A DNA stretch of 64,000 bases, taken from positions 17,968,001 through 18,032,000 of the forward strand of contig NC_037090.1 of the NCBI RefSeq assembly GCF_002994745.2, read 5' to 3'. Each line of letters starts with the position of its first letter. The stretch's first letter is position 1. The notes below the pieces were generated by a model that was given only the letters and a program-made list of their open reading frames with translations, was not told the DNA's origin and ran no database searches. The stretch is from Rosa chinensis. Its lineage: Eukaryota; Streptophyta; Magnoliopsida; Rosales; Rosaceae. A program made the position numbers and the translations under genes. Shown here in pieces: positions 40,110 to 52,907 of this stretch.

Positions 40110-40289
40110 TGAAAAGGGGACGTTAAAACTAAGTTAGGGTCAATTATTCAATCCTCTCCAATACAAAAAAGAAGAAGTTATATTTCATTTAGTTATAAAT
40201 TTCATATTTAACTATTAGATTAAATATTTCTATTAGCTCAATTTTAGTAAACCAGCTAAGTACATAAATATTAAGTTAGTTGTTTTGTT

Positions 40290-40930
40290 CTAACTGTAAT
40301 TTTTTTAGCATGCAAATGGGAGCGGAGGCCCTTTTGGGTTGATGACTCCGCCACCGTCTTCTCCTGAAGACTTGTGTAGGCTTCGACCTTCTTTCTTTTC
40401 TTCTAATCCTCTTAATTAGCAAAGATCTCCACTCGAATTCCATTGAAGTAATGATCTATGGTGGCGAGGTTTGGGCAAAAGCTAGTGGTGGTTGGACCAG
40501 TGAGGTTGTTCGAGTGGGGACTGGAGGCGGCGTCATCGTTCGCTAAACTAGGCAATGTGGCTGTTTCCTCTTCTTTTGCAGTGCTGCATAAGGGATACAA
40601 CTTAGCACGGATGCATTTTGTTGATAAGCATCTTCTTGGAAGTTGTGATCTTCTTAAGGGTGTTTTTCTGAGATCCTGTTAGTCTGATTGCAGCGGCAGA
40701 TTGGGTGGAAATCTATCCCAATTAGGATTTGGGCTATATTCTTTTTTTTTTGGTTCTGGGCTTGGGCTTGTTTGCTTGTAGTGTTTGTGGGCTTGCAATT
40801 GGTTAGATCCGAATTTAGGATCCCGGTGGCTTTTGTATTAAAACTTTTGGATTCGGGTCATTTTTGAAATCGGGTTATGTACATTTTTTTTTGGGGAAGC
40901 CCCCTTTGCGTATTGAGGTCCTATATGTCT
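40290..40930 (+). repeat. Degenerate retroposon-like sequence
   Basis: A G-rich stretch followed by GGTTCTGGGCTTGGGCTTG (about 40751-40770) matches the style of the retroposon at 34426-35443. No clean tail or target duplication. An open frame at 40458-40682 has no recognised domain. Confidence 0.35.
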
Positions 40931-41239
40931 TAAAAATAGATTGGGTTGGAAACTTGGCCTGGTCCAGTTTCTTTCCTGGTAGTGTCAAGTTTACTTAGTT
41001 ACTTGGTCTCAATTACGATCAAAATACATTTTTACTTAGGTACTAGGGTTTTTAGGTTTCTTAGCAATAACTCGATTATGATGGGTCCTATAAGGGTGAG
41101 TTTTTATGTGTTGTATGCCTCTTTCTACTTTAAATGGACTGACACTCCAATTTGATCGAAAAAATATTATGAAAATATTAGGATGAATGTGTTTCTGGGT
41201 ATCGGGATTGATAGCCATGTTGCAATCCTTACTGGGCAG

Positions 41240-42070
41240 ATAACCGAAATTCACATAGAAAAACATAGATTTGGTTACGCAGTGAAAACCTTAATTTGAT
41301 ATTAAAAACACTGCGGGGCTCTTACTCTTGAGAACCCAAAAGAGACAATCAATCCACTAGTAGTGAAGAACAAGTTTCTTTACAAACACAAATAGTGCTA
41401 CACTCGGCTACAATCACTAGACTAACTAGGTGAGGTGTTTGTATTGAATCTTTTATGCCTTCTTCACACTTGAACGATCTCCAACAATCACTCTTCTTCA
41501 ATGACTTCTCTACTGATCTCAAGAGAACCATGCAAATAAAAGAATAAATGATGAAACACCTTAACAAGGAACAAGTGTTTCGAAGACGCCTATCATACTC
41601 TTTGTCTCTTTCTAAGCAAGCAAGATGCACACAAATCTTGCGTAAAAGTCACCCCCCAAATAAACGCACACTATTTTGAATATATGGAGGAAAGAACGAA
41701 TCTTATTCAATCAAGTCTTTACCATCATTGACTCCTAATAGGAATAATCTTTTAATAAAAGATCGCCAATTAAAATAAACAGATCCTAAATCAATTAGGA
41801 CTTAAAATGCTACGAAATAAACAGGTGGAAAATATCTTTGCACAATAATCTTTAAAAAAACAGAAAGATACTTTCCGAAAACAAACTTTCTAAAACCTAG
41901 GACTGACTTGGGGATTGCAACACGGGTTGCAATCTCAATGCATATGCATAACCATGAGATGCATTTACATGAAACTTCTCTGAGATCAATATTGAGGTCC
42001 ATTTGCCAGCTTCTAAGGATGAAATGAGATAAAGTACCTGACTTACTTTTATATGGGAATGTCAATGCTC
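41240..42070 (-). mobile_element. Possible solo or partial copia-type LTR, minus orientation
   Basis: Read on the minus strand, the right-hand part (about 41690-41260) resembles the leader end of plant copia LTRs: a run through AGTGTAGCACTATTTGTG, a CTTTTGGGTTCTC stretch and a final CACTGCGTAACCAAAT. No polyprotein, primer-binding site or paired LTR was found and the left boundary is uncertain. The assignment rests on general resemblance. Confidence 0.35.
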
Positions 42071-42079
42071 AATACGTAC

Positions 42080-43340
42080 AAACTACAAAGTCTTGTACTT
42101 ACATATTAAGTTAGTTTTTTTTTTTCTTGACGAGGTTGACGATTCGACTTATTTCTTTTACCAACATGAGCTGAACCATATTGAGCGTCACATCCCTATA
42201 AATATATTATTTTTTGCAAACTAAATGGTGTGACAAGATTATGTCTAATAGTGAGTTTAGCATTGTAATATTGTAGCAATGTAGAGGGTTTTGTTCAATG
42301 TCCATGATAAAAGTTGGTCTAACTGCAATCTACTTATTTTATGTTATTGGTGTAAAATAATGAGCGAGTCACAGAATTGAAGGGAACATAGAGAAACCGT
42401 GAGCATATTATAGCATGCAAGGCCCAAGCTAGTCTGCTAGAGCTAGCTAGATAAGCCATTTATATCGGACAAGTTGCCTTCGTGTGTATTTATGTGTGTG
42501 TGTCTATATAAATAGCTACTGTGTCATCGAAGAGAACATTCACGGGTTCTGTGAAGTGTGAACTAGTTCCGTAAAGAAAAGAATCACCTCTATATATAAA
42601 CTATGATAACATAACAGTCATCTAGAAGATGATCGAGTGGAATAAATCAATAAAATGAACAAATTGACAAGCTAAATAATTCTATGGCTAGCTTGAGAAA
42701 AGTAAAAGACTAGAATAAAGAGAAGCTAGCTAGAAAGAACCGTGCAGTCAATGAAAGTTCTATTGTATATGCATTCTTTGCTTGTTTATAGTTGCTGTTT
42801 CATTAAGCAGACCTTAAATTAAGTAAATATTCATATTGATCGACTGGCATGGTTCTAGAACTGAAAGCTCATATTCCTTCACATGGTTTCATCGAACATA
42901 TTTTCTTCATCTTATATAGTCATAGCGTAAAATTCTCAGGCAGACATTAGCTAAGCTATAATAATCTTACTTTCCATATATTGTATCCATTATTTCTTGG
43001 TCAGAATTTTCTATAATTGAGGCATGTGAAGACAAACTAAACTATAAATTACAGAAGTCACAGAGACACTAATTGGGGAGCTCATATAACTTTCTCCTTC
43101 TATCTTCTTCTTGTTAATTAATCGTACCGTGTTTCTATATACGGATACAATTGCCTGTAACATATAATGGGGCTCTGTAAATTATATATTGTTCTAGACC
43201 AGCTATTCCCTGATCCATGTGTGCACGTGTGAGCTGACATGTGTATGTGTGAGTGTGAATCTATATATATATATTAATGTCAAAGTCAACATCTAATAGC
43301 TAAGCTAAGAGTGATAAAGAGAAGAGTTGGAGTTTCGACT
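42080..43340. other. Intergenic sequence without recognisable gene
   Basis: AT-rich with many AGCTAGCTAG-like motifs. No coding region or structured RNA was recognised. Confidence 0.3.
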
Positions 43341-43343
43341 TTA

Positions 43344-43622
43344 CCGCAAGTTCATCTGTGAGTTATGATCAGGTCACCTATTATTCACTGTTTTTATGCG
43401 TATTTTCATTCTTTGGGTCATGGATACAGTGTATTTTGTGCCCTGGGTAGCCATGTGTCGCCTTGGGTCACTTTTTAGGTCACCCTGGTGACCTGCAAGC
43501 TGACCTGGTGAGTGGTGACCCAGGTCTTATTGGAAACTGTGTCTGTGACTTAAAGAGTGGAAATAAACACTAAAAAGAAGTGAATAGTAGGTGACCTGGT
43601 GACCCAACGGGTGAACTTGCTC
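43344..43622. mobile_element. Harbinger-derived MITE, 279 bp
   Basis: It is flanked by TTA on both sides (43341-43343 and 43623-43625). Its right end, inverted, reads GAGCAAGTTCACCCGTTGGG, identical over these 20 bases to the left end of the full Harbinger element at 8668. The left end is CCGCAAGTTCATCTGTG. The arms continue as AGGTCACCTA(T/C)TATTCACT on both sides. It has no coding capacity, so it would need transposase supplied by an autonomous relative. Confidence 0.85.
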
Positions 43623-43625
43623 TTA

Positions 43626-45340
43626 GAAATGAAGATGGTCTAGAGGAGGAGAATGGATGGAGATAGGGGAAGGATCAAAACTAATTAAACTGATTTTTTA
43701 CAGAGATGATCTTTAAAGGTTAATTTAAGATATAGACCGTTGGATTATAAATTTATTAAGTAAAAATATGTTAATCAACAATAAAGATGAATATATTCGT
43801 TCACCCTTAAAACATAAGAATTGTCCATATATGATATTGGGTATAAAGATAAAAAAAGGGCATTGGTTGAATTGAATTAGTTTCCAAATTGTCAAACAAC
43901 ATGCACCTGTCTATCAAGTTTAGTAGATTTCCACCTTCTTTTTCGACTAGTCAACTCCACATTCATTGCTCTAGTTGTAAATGTCAATCCAGCGCCCCAC
44001 CAGCTGCGCTTTTGGTCCGGAGTGATGACATTGATGTCTAATTACCACTTCGAGAATTCTTCTAAGTGATTCGAGAAAGCATAAGCAACTGTTTGTTTCA
44101 ACAACTTGTTTACATCATTTTATCAAATATCTTACTCATTAAGAAAAATGGTTCGATCAATTCAGTGTCTCAATTTAATCGATTAAATGTCAACCATCTC
44201 TATTCTATCCTATAATTGATACATGTAAAACTTAGATACATGAAATGTGCAGATGATTTTAGATCTCTTGGCAACGATTCGTTTTCTTAGCTACACATTA
44301 ACCCTAATAGAAGAAGTAGGCGTTAGGTTTTGGCTGAAACAGTTGGGAAATCAAAAACTCATCCGTCTGCTCGCCACTTATTGGTTTGACTTCTTTGGTG
44401 ATTGGATCGATATTGCGGCCGTTGGATGAGGAAATTGCACTACCTTCATTATTATTCAAGGTGGTGCTGCCGCTAGCAAGTCGATCGCCTACCTCAACTA
44501 ACATTTCTAGACATCTCAATCCATCTTAAATGCTTTCCTAACTATATATCAACTCCCACTCTGTCACAGAAGAAGAAAAAGAAACAAGACAAACCAAAAT
44601 AAAAATTAGCAAATACTAAATGGGTCATTCAAATCCTTTTGTGCTAGAGAGATTCTGATTCACATAATCCTCATAATTGCATTTTGATATGAAAGTCTCA
44701 GAAGCATATATTAAGATAAGCGAATTTTCCAACCGATACAATTGTTGTTACTGATCACCTTTTAAGAAGTTTCTGCTTGGCTTAACTCCATTAATATTAC
44801 TTCGATATGTCTCCAACTTTCATTTTGATTAATTAGCTAGGTTCTGTCTTCTCATTGTGATAGAAGTTTGTCGTTACTCGTTAGTAGTTCTGTGTCGTTT
44901 GCGTGTAATCAACCCAACTCGATCGATCACCATGCATGCATTTATTTTACAGTCTCACCATAACAATATCAACCCGTAGCCTTCATGAGTCAATCATGAG
45001 GTCTTTCTATTATTAACATGCATGGAAAGTTGGAAACCCTAGCACCCCTATGAATTTGCGTCGAGGATGAAAAGAAATGTATAGCTAGCTCACAAGACTT
45101 CCAAGTTGCAACGTACACTTGCAAACCATTCATTTACTTTCGGTTGATCAACATGCTTGCCTGCCTTTCTTAATTCACAAATTACTCATTCTTTTTCTGA
45201 TTTCGAATTTAAAATAATATACTCATCGATCCGCAACATGATCAAGCATTATATATCAGACTGCGGCTGCCCTTTCCTATCCTCTCATGGCTGCCTTTCG
45301 CATTCTCTAGTCGCTTAATTAACTCTCTGCAACACCTTCA
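43626..45340. other. Intergenic sequence upstream of the lectin/PAN gene
   Basis: No gene recognised. The last few hundred bases presumably include the promoter of the gene at 45374. Confidence 0.35.
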
Positions 45341-45347
45341 TATATAA
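45341..45347 (+). promoter_or_regulatory. Putative TATA box of the lectin/PAN gene
   Basis: TATATAA lies 33 bases before the ATG at 45374, preceded by a CT-rich leader-like stretch. This implies a very short 5' UTR if used. Positional inference only. Confidence 0.4.
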
Positions 45348-45373
45348 CATCCACACAGCCCCCTCTTCCAAAA

Positions 45374-46855
45374 ATGGAGACTCATTTCATCAACTCAGTA
45401 ACTCGTCTACGTGCAACTCAGCTCCTTCTCTGCACACTCGCTATATTACTCTTCTCACCCACCACCACCCTATCAGAGCTTCCCAGAGGCTTCAAGGCCA
45501 CTCCCGACTCCTCAACCCAAACCTTCCAACCTCTCCTCTCCGACTCCACTGGCAATTTCTCCCTCGGTTTTCTCCGAGTCAATAAAACCCAGCTCGCCCT
45601 CGCCGTCCTCCACGTCCCGTCATCCGAGCCCTTCTGGCTCGCCAACCCGGCCCAACTCGCCCGCTGGTCCGACCGTACCCACCTCACTTTCAATGGCAGT
45701 CTCGTCCTTTCCGATCCTCAGACAAGGACATATTGGTCAACTCACACCGATGCTGATCATGTTATCCTCCTCAACAATTCAAACTTGCTAATACAGAGTG
45801 CCAACCAGAACGAAGCTCCAGCATGGCAGAGTTTCGACTTTCCCACAAATACCCTCGTCGAAAACCAGAATTTCACATCTAAAATGGTTCTGATTTCCTC
45901 CAACGGACTGTACTCGATGCGATTAGGGCCCGACTTCATCGGCCTCTACGCGAATTTCAATGAAGGCTCGGACCAGATTTATCTCCGGCACAAAGCAATG
46001 GAAGCCAAAACCGATATAGTCGAGAATAAAGGCCCCATTTACGCGCAGATAAACCCGGATCGGTACCTCGGTATGTACCAAACGGGTAACCCGTTACCGG
46101 CCGACGTTCAAAAGTTCAACAGCTATCAGACACCCATCACCGGCTTCCTCCGGGTCCGGTTAGAACCCGACGGGAACTTAGTCGGGTACTTCTGGGACGG
46201 GTCGAAGTGGGTTTTGGACTACCGGGCGATTTCTCAAACCTGCGAGCTTCCGAGTGCGTGCGGTTCGTACGGGTTGTGTACAGCCGGAAATGGCTGCTCG
46301 TGTTTGGATAACAGGACGGAGTTTGCCTCCGGCGAGTGCTTCGCGGCGCAGTCCGGTGACTTCTGCAGCGACGGAATCCCGAGAAATAATTTCTGGGTTT
46401 TGAGGAGGAACGGGGTTGAGCCGCCGTACAAGGAGTTGATGGGGTACCAAACGACGTCGTCGCTGGCGCAGTGCGAGAGGCTTTGTGAAAGGAACTGTAG
46501 CTGTTGGGGCGCGGTTTTTAATAACGCATCCGGGTTTTGTTACATGATGGACTACCCGATCCAAACCCTAGTGGGTGTGGGGGATGAGACCAAGATGGGG
46601 TATTTTAAGGTGCGGGAGGGTGCAGGGAGGAAGAAAATGAATGTGGGTGTTGGGGTTGGGATTGGTGTGATGTGTGGGGTGGTTTTGATTTTGGTGGGGA
46701 TTGTTGGGGTTTGGAGGTTTAGGGTTTGGAAGAGGAAGAGGGGAGGAGGAGCAGTAAAGAGCCGGTTCATGGAGCAATACGGCGGCGTTTCGCCCGGCCC
46801 GTATAAGGATCTTGGATCGGCAAGCTTTAGGTCAATTGAGATGGGGAGTACATAG
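45374..46855 (+). CDS. Lectin/PAN-domain membrane protein without kinase (At5g03700-like)
   Basis: One intronless frame of 493 residues. A signal peptide (about 1-35, LLLCTLAILLFSP) precedes a bulb-type mannose-lectin domain (about 55-175, with GNFSLGFLRVN, FWLANP, NSNLLIQ and APAWQSFDFPTNTL). A middle region follows with PDGNLVGYFWDGSKWVLDY and a Cys-rich EGF-like stretch (CELPSACGSYGLC, CSCLDN). A PAN/apple domain (about 330-415, ending CSCWGAVFNNASGFCYMM) precedes one transmembrane helix (about 423-447) and a ~45-residue cytoplasmic tail. This is the ectodomain plan of G-type lectin receptor kinases with the kinase absent. The TAG after SIEMGST is a natural end, so it is a genuine kinase-less paralogue class rather than a truncation. 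A role in cell-surface recognition is inferred. Codon usage is C/G-rich compared with its surroundings. Confidence 0.9.
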   Translation: METHFINSVTRLRATQLLLCTLAILLFSPTTTLSELPRGFKATPDSSTQTFQPLLSDSTGNFSLGFLRVNKTQLALAVLHVPSSEPFWLANPAQLARWSDRTHLTFNGSLVLSDPQTRTYWSTHTDADHVILLNNSNLLIQSANQNEAPAWQSFDFPTNTLVENQNFTSKMVLISSNGLYSMRLGPDFIGLYANFNEGSDQIYLRHKAMEAKTDIVENKGPIYAQINPDRYLGMYQTGNPLPADVQKFNSYQTPITGFLRVRLEPDGNLVGYFWDGSKWVLDYRAISQTCELPSACGSYGLCTAGNGCSCLDNRTEFASGECFAAQSGDFCSDGIPRNNFWVLRRNGVEPPYKELMGYQTTSSLAQCERLCERNCSCWGAVFNNASGFCYMMDYPIQTLVGVGDETKMGYFKVREGAGRKKMNVGVGVGIGVMCGVVLILVGIVGVWRFRVWKRKRGGGAVKSRFMEQYGGVSPGPYKDLGSASFRSIEMGST

Positions 46856-49800
46856 TGACGCAAGGAGTGACATTTTTGGGTTTGGGACAAATGATGATGA
46901 TTATTATGTTAATCACTAACTCATTTGATTAGTGGTGGTGGGTTCGGGCTAATCTTTGTTATATTGTATGATAATACATGATTAGTGAACCCTCAAACAT
47001 AAACGGCTAATCTTCTTGATAATGTTTGCAACTATGCATAATTGTATATAGATTAGTGCTCTTCACATGTCACTTTGAGATCTTTATATCGATGAAAGTT
47101 GCACAATATTAAATATAATGAATAGAGGTTTCGACCTGGGGTAATGAATCATGTTGGAGTTTTTAATTTCTTTATTATAGCTAGATTACAAATGTTTTGT
47201 TCTTTTTTATTTTTTGAAATGGGACAAATATTTTGCTTATGTTTACATGATTTATAAAGAAATTTTGTGACATATGAAGTGACCGGATAAGTATAATATA
47301 AATTTTATTTTGTTATAGTAAAAATGCATCATTTATCATTGGATATCTCAACCTTACCACATTTTAATGATGACATCAATTTTCTTGCTTCCTTTATTGG
47401 AGTGGGTTTAAAGTTCATTTTTATAGAGGCGAACTTCATAGTGAAAACTTCGGGATCATCTTAAAATTTGAGAAGTGTCAATCCATTCTCGTCAAAACGA
47501 AGAGTTTTTTGGTTCCCAATTCAGAATGTGCATAACCAAGTTGTAGTCGTGGCCTGATTTTTGTATACTTACATGTTGCACCAGTTGTTTGAAGATGCAT
47601 TACTGTTTAAGTGATTGGAGGCACACAACACAAGCAAAATTGGAGGGTGGATACTGAAATTAGGGCAGTGATGTTGTGACTTATGGATGAAGCAATTGTT
47701 AGGTAGGATAGTTTGTGGTTCTCAGTCATATGGATTACAAGGGAGTTGATTGGCACTATGCAAATATTTGGGTCCTGCAAATGACGCACGGGGTGACATC
47801 TTGTAGATTGTGATCCGACATTGAAAATCCTAAAGACTCGGATGCAAATGGTTGGGTATGAGTGTAGGACAAAAAAGCCGTCATTGCAATTTTAAGTCTT
47901 CAAGTCCCACTACAGTATAAAGTCCCTAGCAAATACCCCATTTTTGGCCATTTTAAATCCCCCACCCGCCCAAAATATGATCAAATCTAGTTATTGAGAA
48001 AAAAATGAATACTATAGAGAAGTCATTATCATTATGATAAATCTCAGCGTTATGTATGCGAACATCACATTGATGCTTTAAACACAAGAGAATGATTCTT
48101 ATTTAAATTGTTTGCTTTGTATTAATGGCCATGGGACCATTGCACCCAACTTACCAACTAACCTTTAGTCCTATTGAGGTTTTGTGTCATTTTTAATCTA
48201 CGTAGGCGTAATTAAACACAAATGGAATCACAAATGAAATCTTAGTGAGTGATTATAAGTAGTTGCAGTTCATCCCCCTTTTTTGTCAATAAATTGAGTT
48301 CAAAACAAAAATCTCGGATTTACATTTCACAAATGTTGGATCTCTCCTCTAGCCAAATATTACTAAAGATCCATGGAAAACCTAGTTGAAGTACATTTCA
48401 CTTTGGTTTAGCTACTTTTTAGCTACTTGGTGGGAGTTGATATTTGCTTCAAAACTTCCCAGTTTCTAACACTGAAGAATGTATTGGAGATCTCCCTAAA
48501 TTCTTGCAGCCAAGGAAGTAGATCGTTAGACCATAAAGTTTTCACCATTAACCAAAAACCGAAAAGAACAATTGGGCTAGGGCCCAGTGCCTCCAAATTT
48601 TCAATAAGGTCCGGCCCAAGATATCAAAATCCAAATGTAGTCTCATATTAGACAGCAGTGTCTGAAGGAAAAACCCAGTTAGAGACGGGCCCTTTTGGTG
48701 TCTGTAAGTTTTATCATTTTTGTTTACTTTTTCATTCAGTTCCGCATGTGTCTTGTGCTCAGTTGTTAAACTCGCCTCTTTGTTTATAGGTTTCAAATGC
48801 AATAATAACCCTAAAGCTTTTCCAGAAACAACTAATCATTAAATAGACTGGTGCTTTGAATAAGTAGAGAAGCAACATTGATGCCACAAATTGTGTAAGA
48901 AGCAGTATTATGAGTCCCATCTAGTGGAGAACGCTCCAGAGGAGGTGTTCATCATGTTTTGTTCTTCAAACAAGTCAAAGGCTTGAACTGTGTCTGGCTC
49001 AGAAAAACCCTGCTTTGAAATTGTACCGACAGCTCTGCTATTGCACAGTTTAGATATGATATTTTACGAAGCAAGGCTGGCAGTCTCCAACTATATTATT
49101 CATATTACAACTAATACCTGAAAATAATGCAATGGCCAAAACAAAGAAAGTCGTCAAAGTCTTTGCCCAAAACGGTGTGCAAAACTGTATTGTGTAGTCT
49201 GCATTGCAGTACTTAGCTTGCAGATGTAGATATGATAATTGCCGGTGTTTTGATATGGGAATAGATTCTGATTCATTTTCCAGATCATATTCTGAACTCT
49301 TGAGTTTCATTATCTCTGATTAGCTGGTGCACAGATGTATGCAGTTTTGCTATATATCCCAACAGAGTGCAAGGAATAATTGCTTTATGGGTTTATGACC
49401 CTGTGAGGAGGAGGCATATATGATTTTGGGATAAGAAAAGGATATTCTTACTTTGCTTGCACATCTTTACATAAATGATAAATTCTGTACACAAGGTATA
49501 TGAGGGTGATTGAAGCATTTTATTTATGTTCTTCGTTAATCCCAATTACAACTCTTACCTCTTTTGTTTTTCCCCTTAACTCTCTTGATTCCCCATTCAT
49601 CCTAGGTCATGGCTGACTTTATTGATTTTTTTGCTTTTCCAATTGCATGTAGGGAAAAGTTATTTGATAAAATGTCTCATATAGTCTTCTTCTATTCACA
49701 CTCTTACAAAAAATAAAATGCTTGCTCCGTCACTGTGTATCATAGGATGTTGGCTGAAATAAAGAAGTATATATAACTTTGAGGAAGCTATTTTCCCATT

Positions 49801-50840
49801 AATGTTAGATCATTGCCGACTTCAGTGATGTTTTTCAAAATGTTGGGCAAAATTTTTCGACGAAATGTCTCAATGAGAATTCTTTATCATGCTTCCATAA
49901 TGACAAATTTCTAGCCCCGTCACTGTGTATATCATAATTATTGGCTACGTATATTTGATTTTGAGGAAGCTTTGAATTATTTTTAGAAGTTTTTGGTTGA
50001 ATAATAACTAGTGGCCATGTTAACTAAGTGACTTCAGGAGCTGTACTGCTGTTGCAGCTTTGATTCTTTTATCTCCCTGCAGGTATATGTTTTCTGGGAG
50101 AGGTAAAGATTGAAGAAACTTTCCTTCTACTTTCCAGGAAAGTAATAAAAAAACCTTGTCTGGCCGTGTAGAGAATCACTCAGTACACTAGTGCAGACAG
50201 TCAGTCACCATACAGACATTGCCATATTTTGATTCATCAGCTTGCTTTTGATGATATCATCAGATCTGGGTTCTCTTCTAGTTCTACAACAAATTGAAGA
50301 GAAAAGATGGACCGACTACGCAGCACTTGTATAAATGATCAAACTGCAGGCGTGTTCTCAGTAATTGACAGTTATGGCCACTTCGATAATGATCGAGTTC
50401 ATTTCATTGGTGTACACATGTGGTATATTATGAAGACATGCATGTCTTCTGGTTTCTTTGCAGGCAAGTCTCCCTCGACTTTCCTTTGCCATCATAAGGA
50501 GGTTCCATTCTTCTTTTCCTTTGAGCAAAGCATGTATATTAATAGGACTAATATCTACTACTTCTCAAAAACTTCACCAAATTTTGAACTATCCAAATTA
50601 CCCTTATTGAATTAATTGAAACAAATTAATACTGGAGTTATTATAGTAAGAAGCAAAAGAAATAAACAAAAAAAATAAATAGAGAAATGATTGACATGGG
50701 TAGTGAGAAGTATAGGATAGATAACTACATTCATTTCAAATTCTCATATCTAAAAGCCGGTGGATAAACTTATAAATCAAAACTAACCACTTTTGCTTTT
50801 TTTTTATTATACGAAACTTTGTGAGTCCTTGCAGATGTAC
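46856..50840. other. Long intergenic region without recognisable gene
   Basis: The 3' UTR of the lectin/PAN gene presumably takes the first few hundred bases. Two diverged copies of a ~190-bp segment (about 49612-49790 and 49815-49980) share GACTT-A-TGAT, AAAATGTCTCA and CCCGTCACTGTGTAT. Small frames (48427, 49050 minus, 50307) have no recognised domain. The frame at 50307-50615 begins with an ATG in plausible context but looks like no known family. Confidence 0.35.
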
Positions 50841-50843
50841 GGG

Positions 50844-51103
50844 TAAGCATCTCCAACAGTAGGAGTTATTTTTTTAGCTAAATCATCTAAAAGTTAAATT
50901 TAGTTCGTAAATTATTAGTTTTTGCTCCAGCAGTGTTAGCCAAACTAAAAAAAAAAAAAAGAACATGGAGTGTTTAGCTTTTTGTTATTTTCTCTTTCCT
51001 CCCTAGCTATATTTAGATAGAAATTTTAGTAAAAGCCAAATTTGACTTTTATATAGCTATTTTGCTGGAGTGTTTAACTACAGCTAGTCGGAGATGGCCT
51101 AAA
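50844..51103. mobile_element. MITE with GCATCTCCAACAG-type ends
   Basis: The left end (TAAGCATCTCCAACAGTAG) and the inverted right end (TTAGGCCATCTCCGACTAG) form a terminal inverted repeat. The internal pairs CTCCAGCAGTGTTAGC / TTTGCTGGAGTGTTTA continue it. Non-coding, about 260 bp. The left end resembles the MITE at 25438. Confidence 0.55.
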
Positions 51104-51644
51104 AGGGTGGTTATTAACAATACATTGCACCCTAAAGCATAAGGTACCACAGACCAGCATAAGGTGTTTTTCACATGCAAATAACTCATTGTTTTTTTAT
51201 TGTTCACAAATTTACAATATCAATTTCAAAGTAACAAAAAATGAATTTGGCACTATTCTAAATGAGTGCTATCATGCGATAAAATTTGTACAATTTTGTA
51301 CGTGAGTACTGGATAATAATTTTTTAAAAGACATATACAATACTATAATCGATGATGCCTTAGTTTATTTATTTTGGCATTGAAATGGATTTAGCGAATT
51401 GAGTTATTAGAAAAAAAAAAAAAAACCTTAATCCACATTCTACACCCTATTAGAACTAATGTTAAAGATAAAATTGAGACTTTTTAAACTAACACAAATG
51501 CAAAAGCTACTTTTCACTTAGTGTTTGTGTTAGTTTTTCTAAAAAAACTTATAAATACGCATAGTGAAACTTATCCTCATATCTAAAATTCTCTAAATGA
51601 ATATTACTAAAAATTGAAGGAATCGAGCGCATAAACATAGGTTC

Positions 51645-51920
51645 AAAAGACACCACCTAGAGTGGTAAGGTTGGTCGAGCGGACTAGCATGGAACTCCCA
51701 TGTCTAGCGTTAAGCGTTCGAGTCCTAACTCCCGCTATTTTTTGGCCAGCAGGTTTGAGGGGCTTTCTGGTTTGTGTGCTTGCGGTTAGGGATTAGTCTG
51801 GCTTTGCTGGGTACTCTCGTGGACCTCGGTTTGAATATTGACTGGGTGGGTGCGTTACCAACTCGTTAACGTAACCAAAGTGGCTTGTTACCTCAACCCC
51901 AATAAAAAAAAAAAAAAAAA
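51645..51920 (+). mobile_element. tRNA-derived SINE
   Basis: An RNA polymerase III A box (TGGTCGAGCGGAC) and B box (GCGTTCGAGTCCTA) lie at the left, followed by a non-coding body and a tail CCCAAT plus A19 at 51902-51920. This is the standard SINE order. A clear target duplication was not found. Confidence 0.7.
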
Positions 51921-51924
51921 AACT

Positions 51925-52895
51925 CAGGTTGAGAATAAGTATTCTCTTAACCAATGACATGAAAAATTTAGGGTGTATATAAACATTTATGAATTGTTGA
52001 TTAAGGTCAGTTAACTCTTCTCATCATTTCTAGCTATGCATGCGCTCTTAACCGCCAAAACTATATGTTTCTTGTGAGGTCATCTACTAATAATTTTTGC
52101 TCTTCACCAGAAAATAATACAGGATCTCGAATGTAAAATAAGTATTTTCTAACCACCCCAACTACATATCAAGTTGTCCACTATACATCATCATGCTAAC
52201 ATGTTTAGTAGTGACTTTTTCTGCATCCCCTTCCTTGTTACTATTAGCAAATCTCACATCTTATGTGTGAGAGGGTGACAAAAATTGCGTGGGATGCACA
52301 CAATAATCTTAGGAGGAAAAGGTCCAAAGGAGGGGATCTTCACGTGTGAAACTTTTCTAAGAAAGTAATTTCTCTTTATTAATCTCCCCATTAATTTGTA
52401 ACCGTCATTTCAATTTACTATGGTAATGTGAAAGCTTTATAATTGCCAGGTACAGATTTGTTGGTTTTTTCTTCTTTTGGGATTCCCCTTTCCTCTAAAC
52501 GTAAAGTTTAGCTTTTGTAACTCCAACTACGCCAATAACTTAATTGCATTAACCAATTCCATAAAGAAAGGCTTTTTAGTTTCTCTTCGGAAGAAACCTT
52601 AGCTTAGTCTTCAAATATGTGAGTGCAGTTTTGTAGTAGGTGAAATCTCATGGCATGCTTTGAATTCGTGGACCCAATCATCACCATCATCCATTCATCA
52701 CCATCATCATCAACATTACTCCATGTTATCCAAATAGCAACCCTAAAGTCAGTTCCTACCCTTACCTAAGTGTTGTTCACCAATCTAAACATGTAATCGT
52801 TTCTGAAAATATACCCGAACTTGAACGCACTCTTACAAAACTTCAAAGAAAATCAGTGATAAATTCACGAACAACGTTGTTCTTACCAAACAATT
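51925..52895. other. Intergenic sequence without recognisable gene
   Basis: AT-rich. A CATCATCAC-type simple repeat lies near 52680-52715. Confidence 0.3.
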
Positions 52896-52907
52896 TGATA
52901 TGTTATG

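Noticed and set aside
50307..50615. 102-codon frame with a plausible ATG
   Set aside because: No known family, no supporting splice or promoter evidence; kept only as a note in the intergenic entry.
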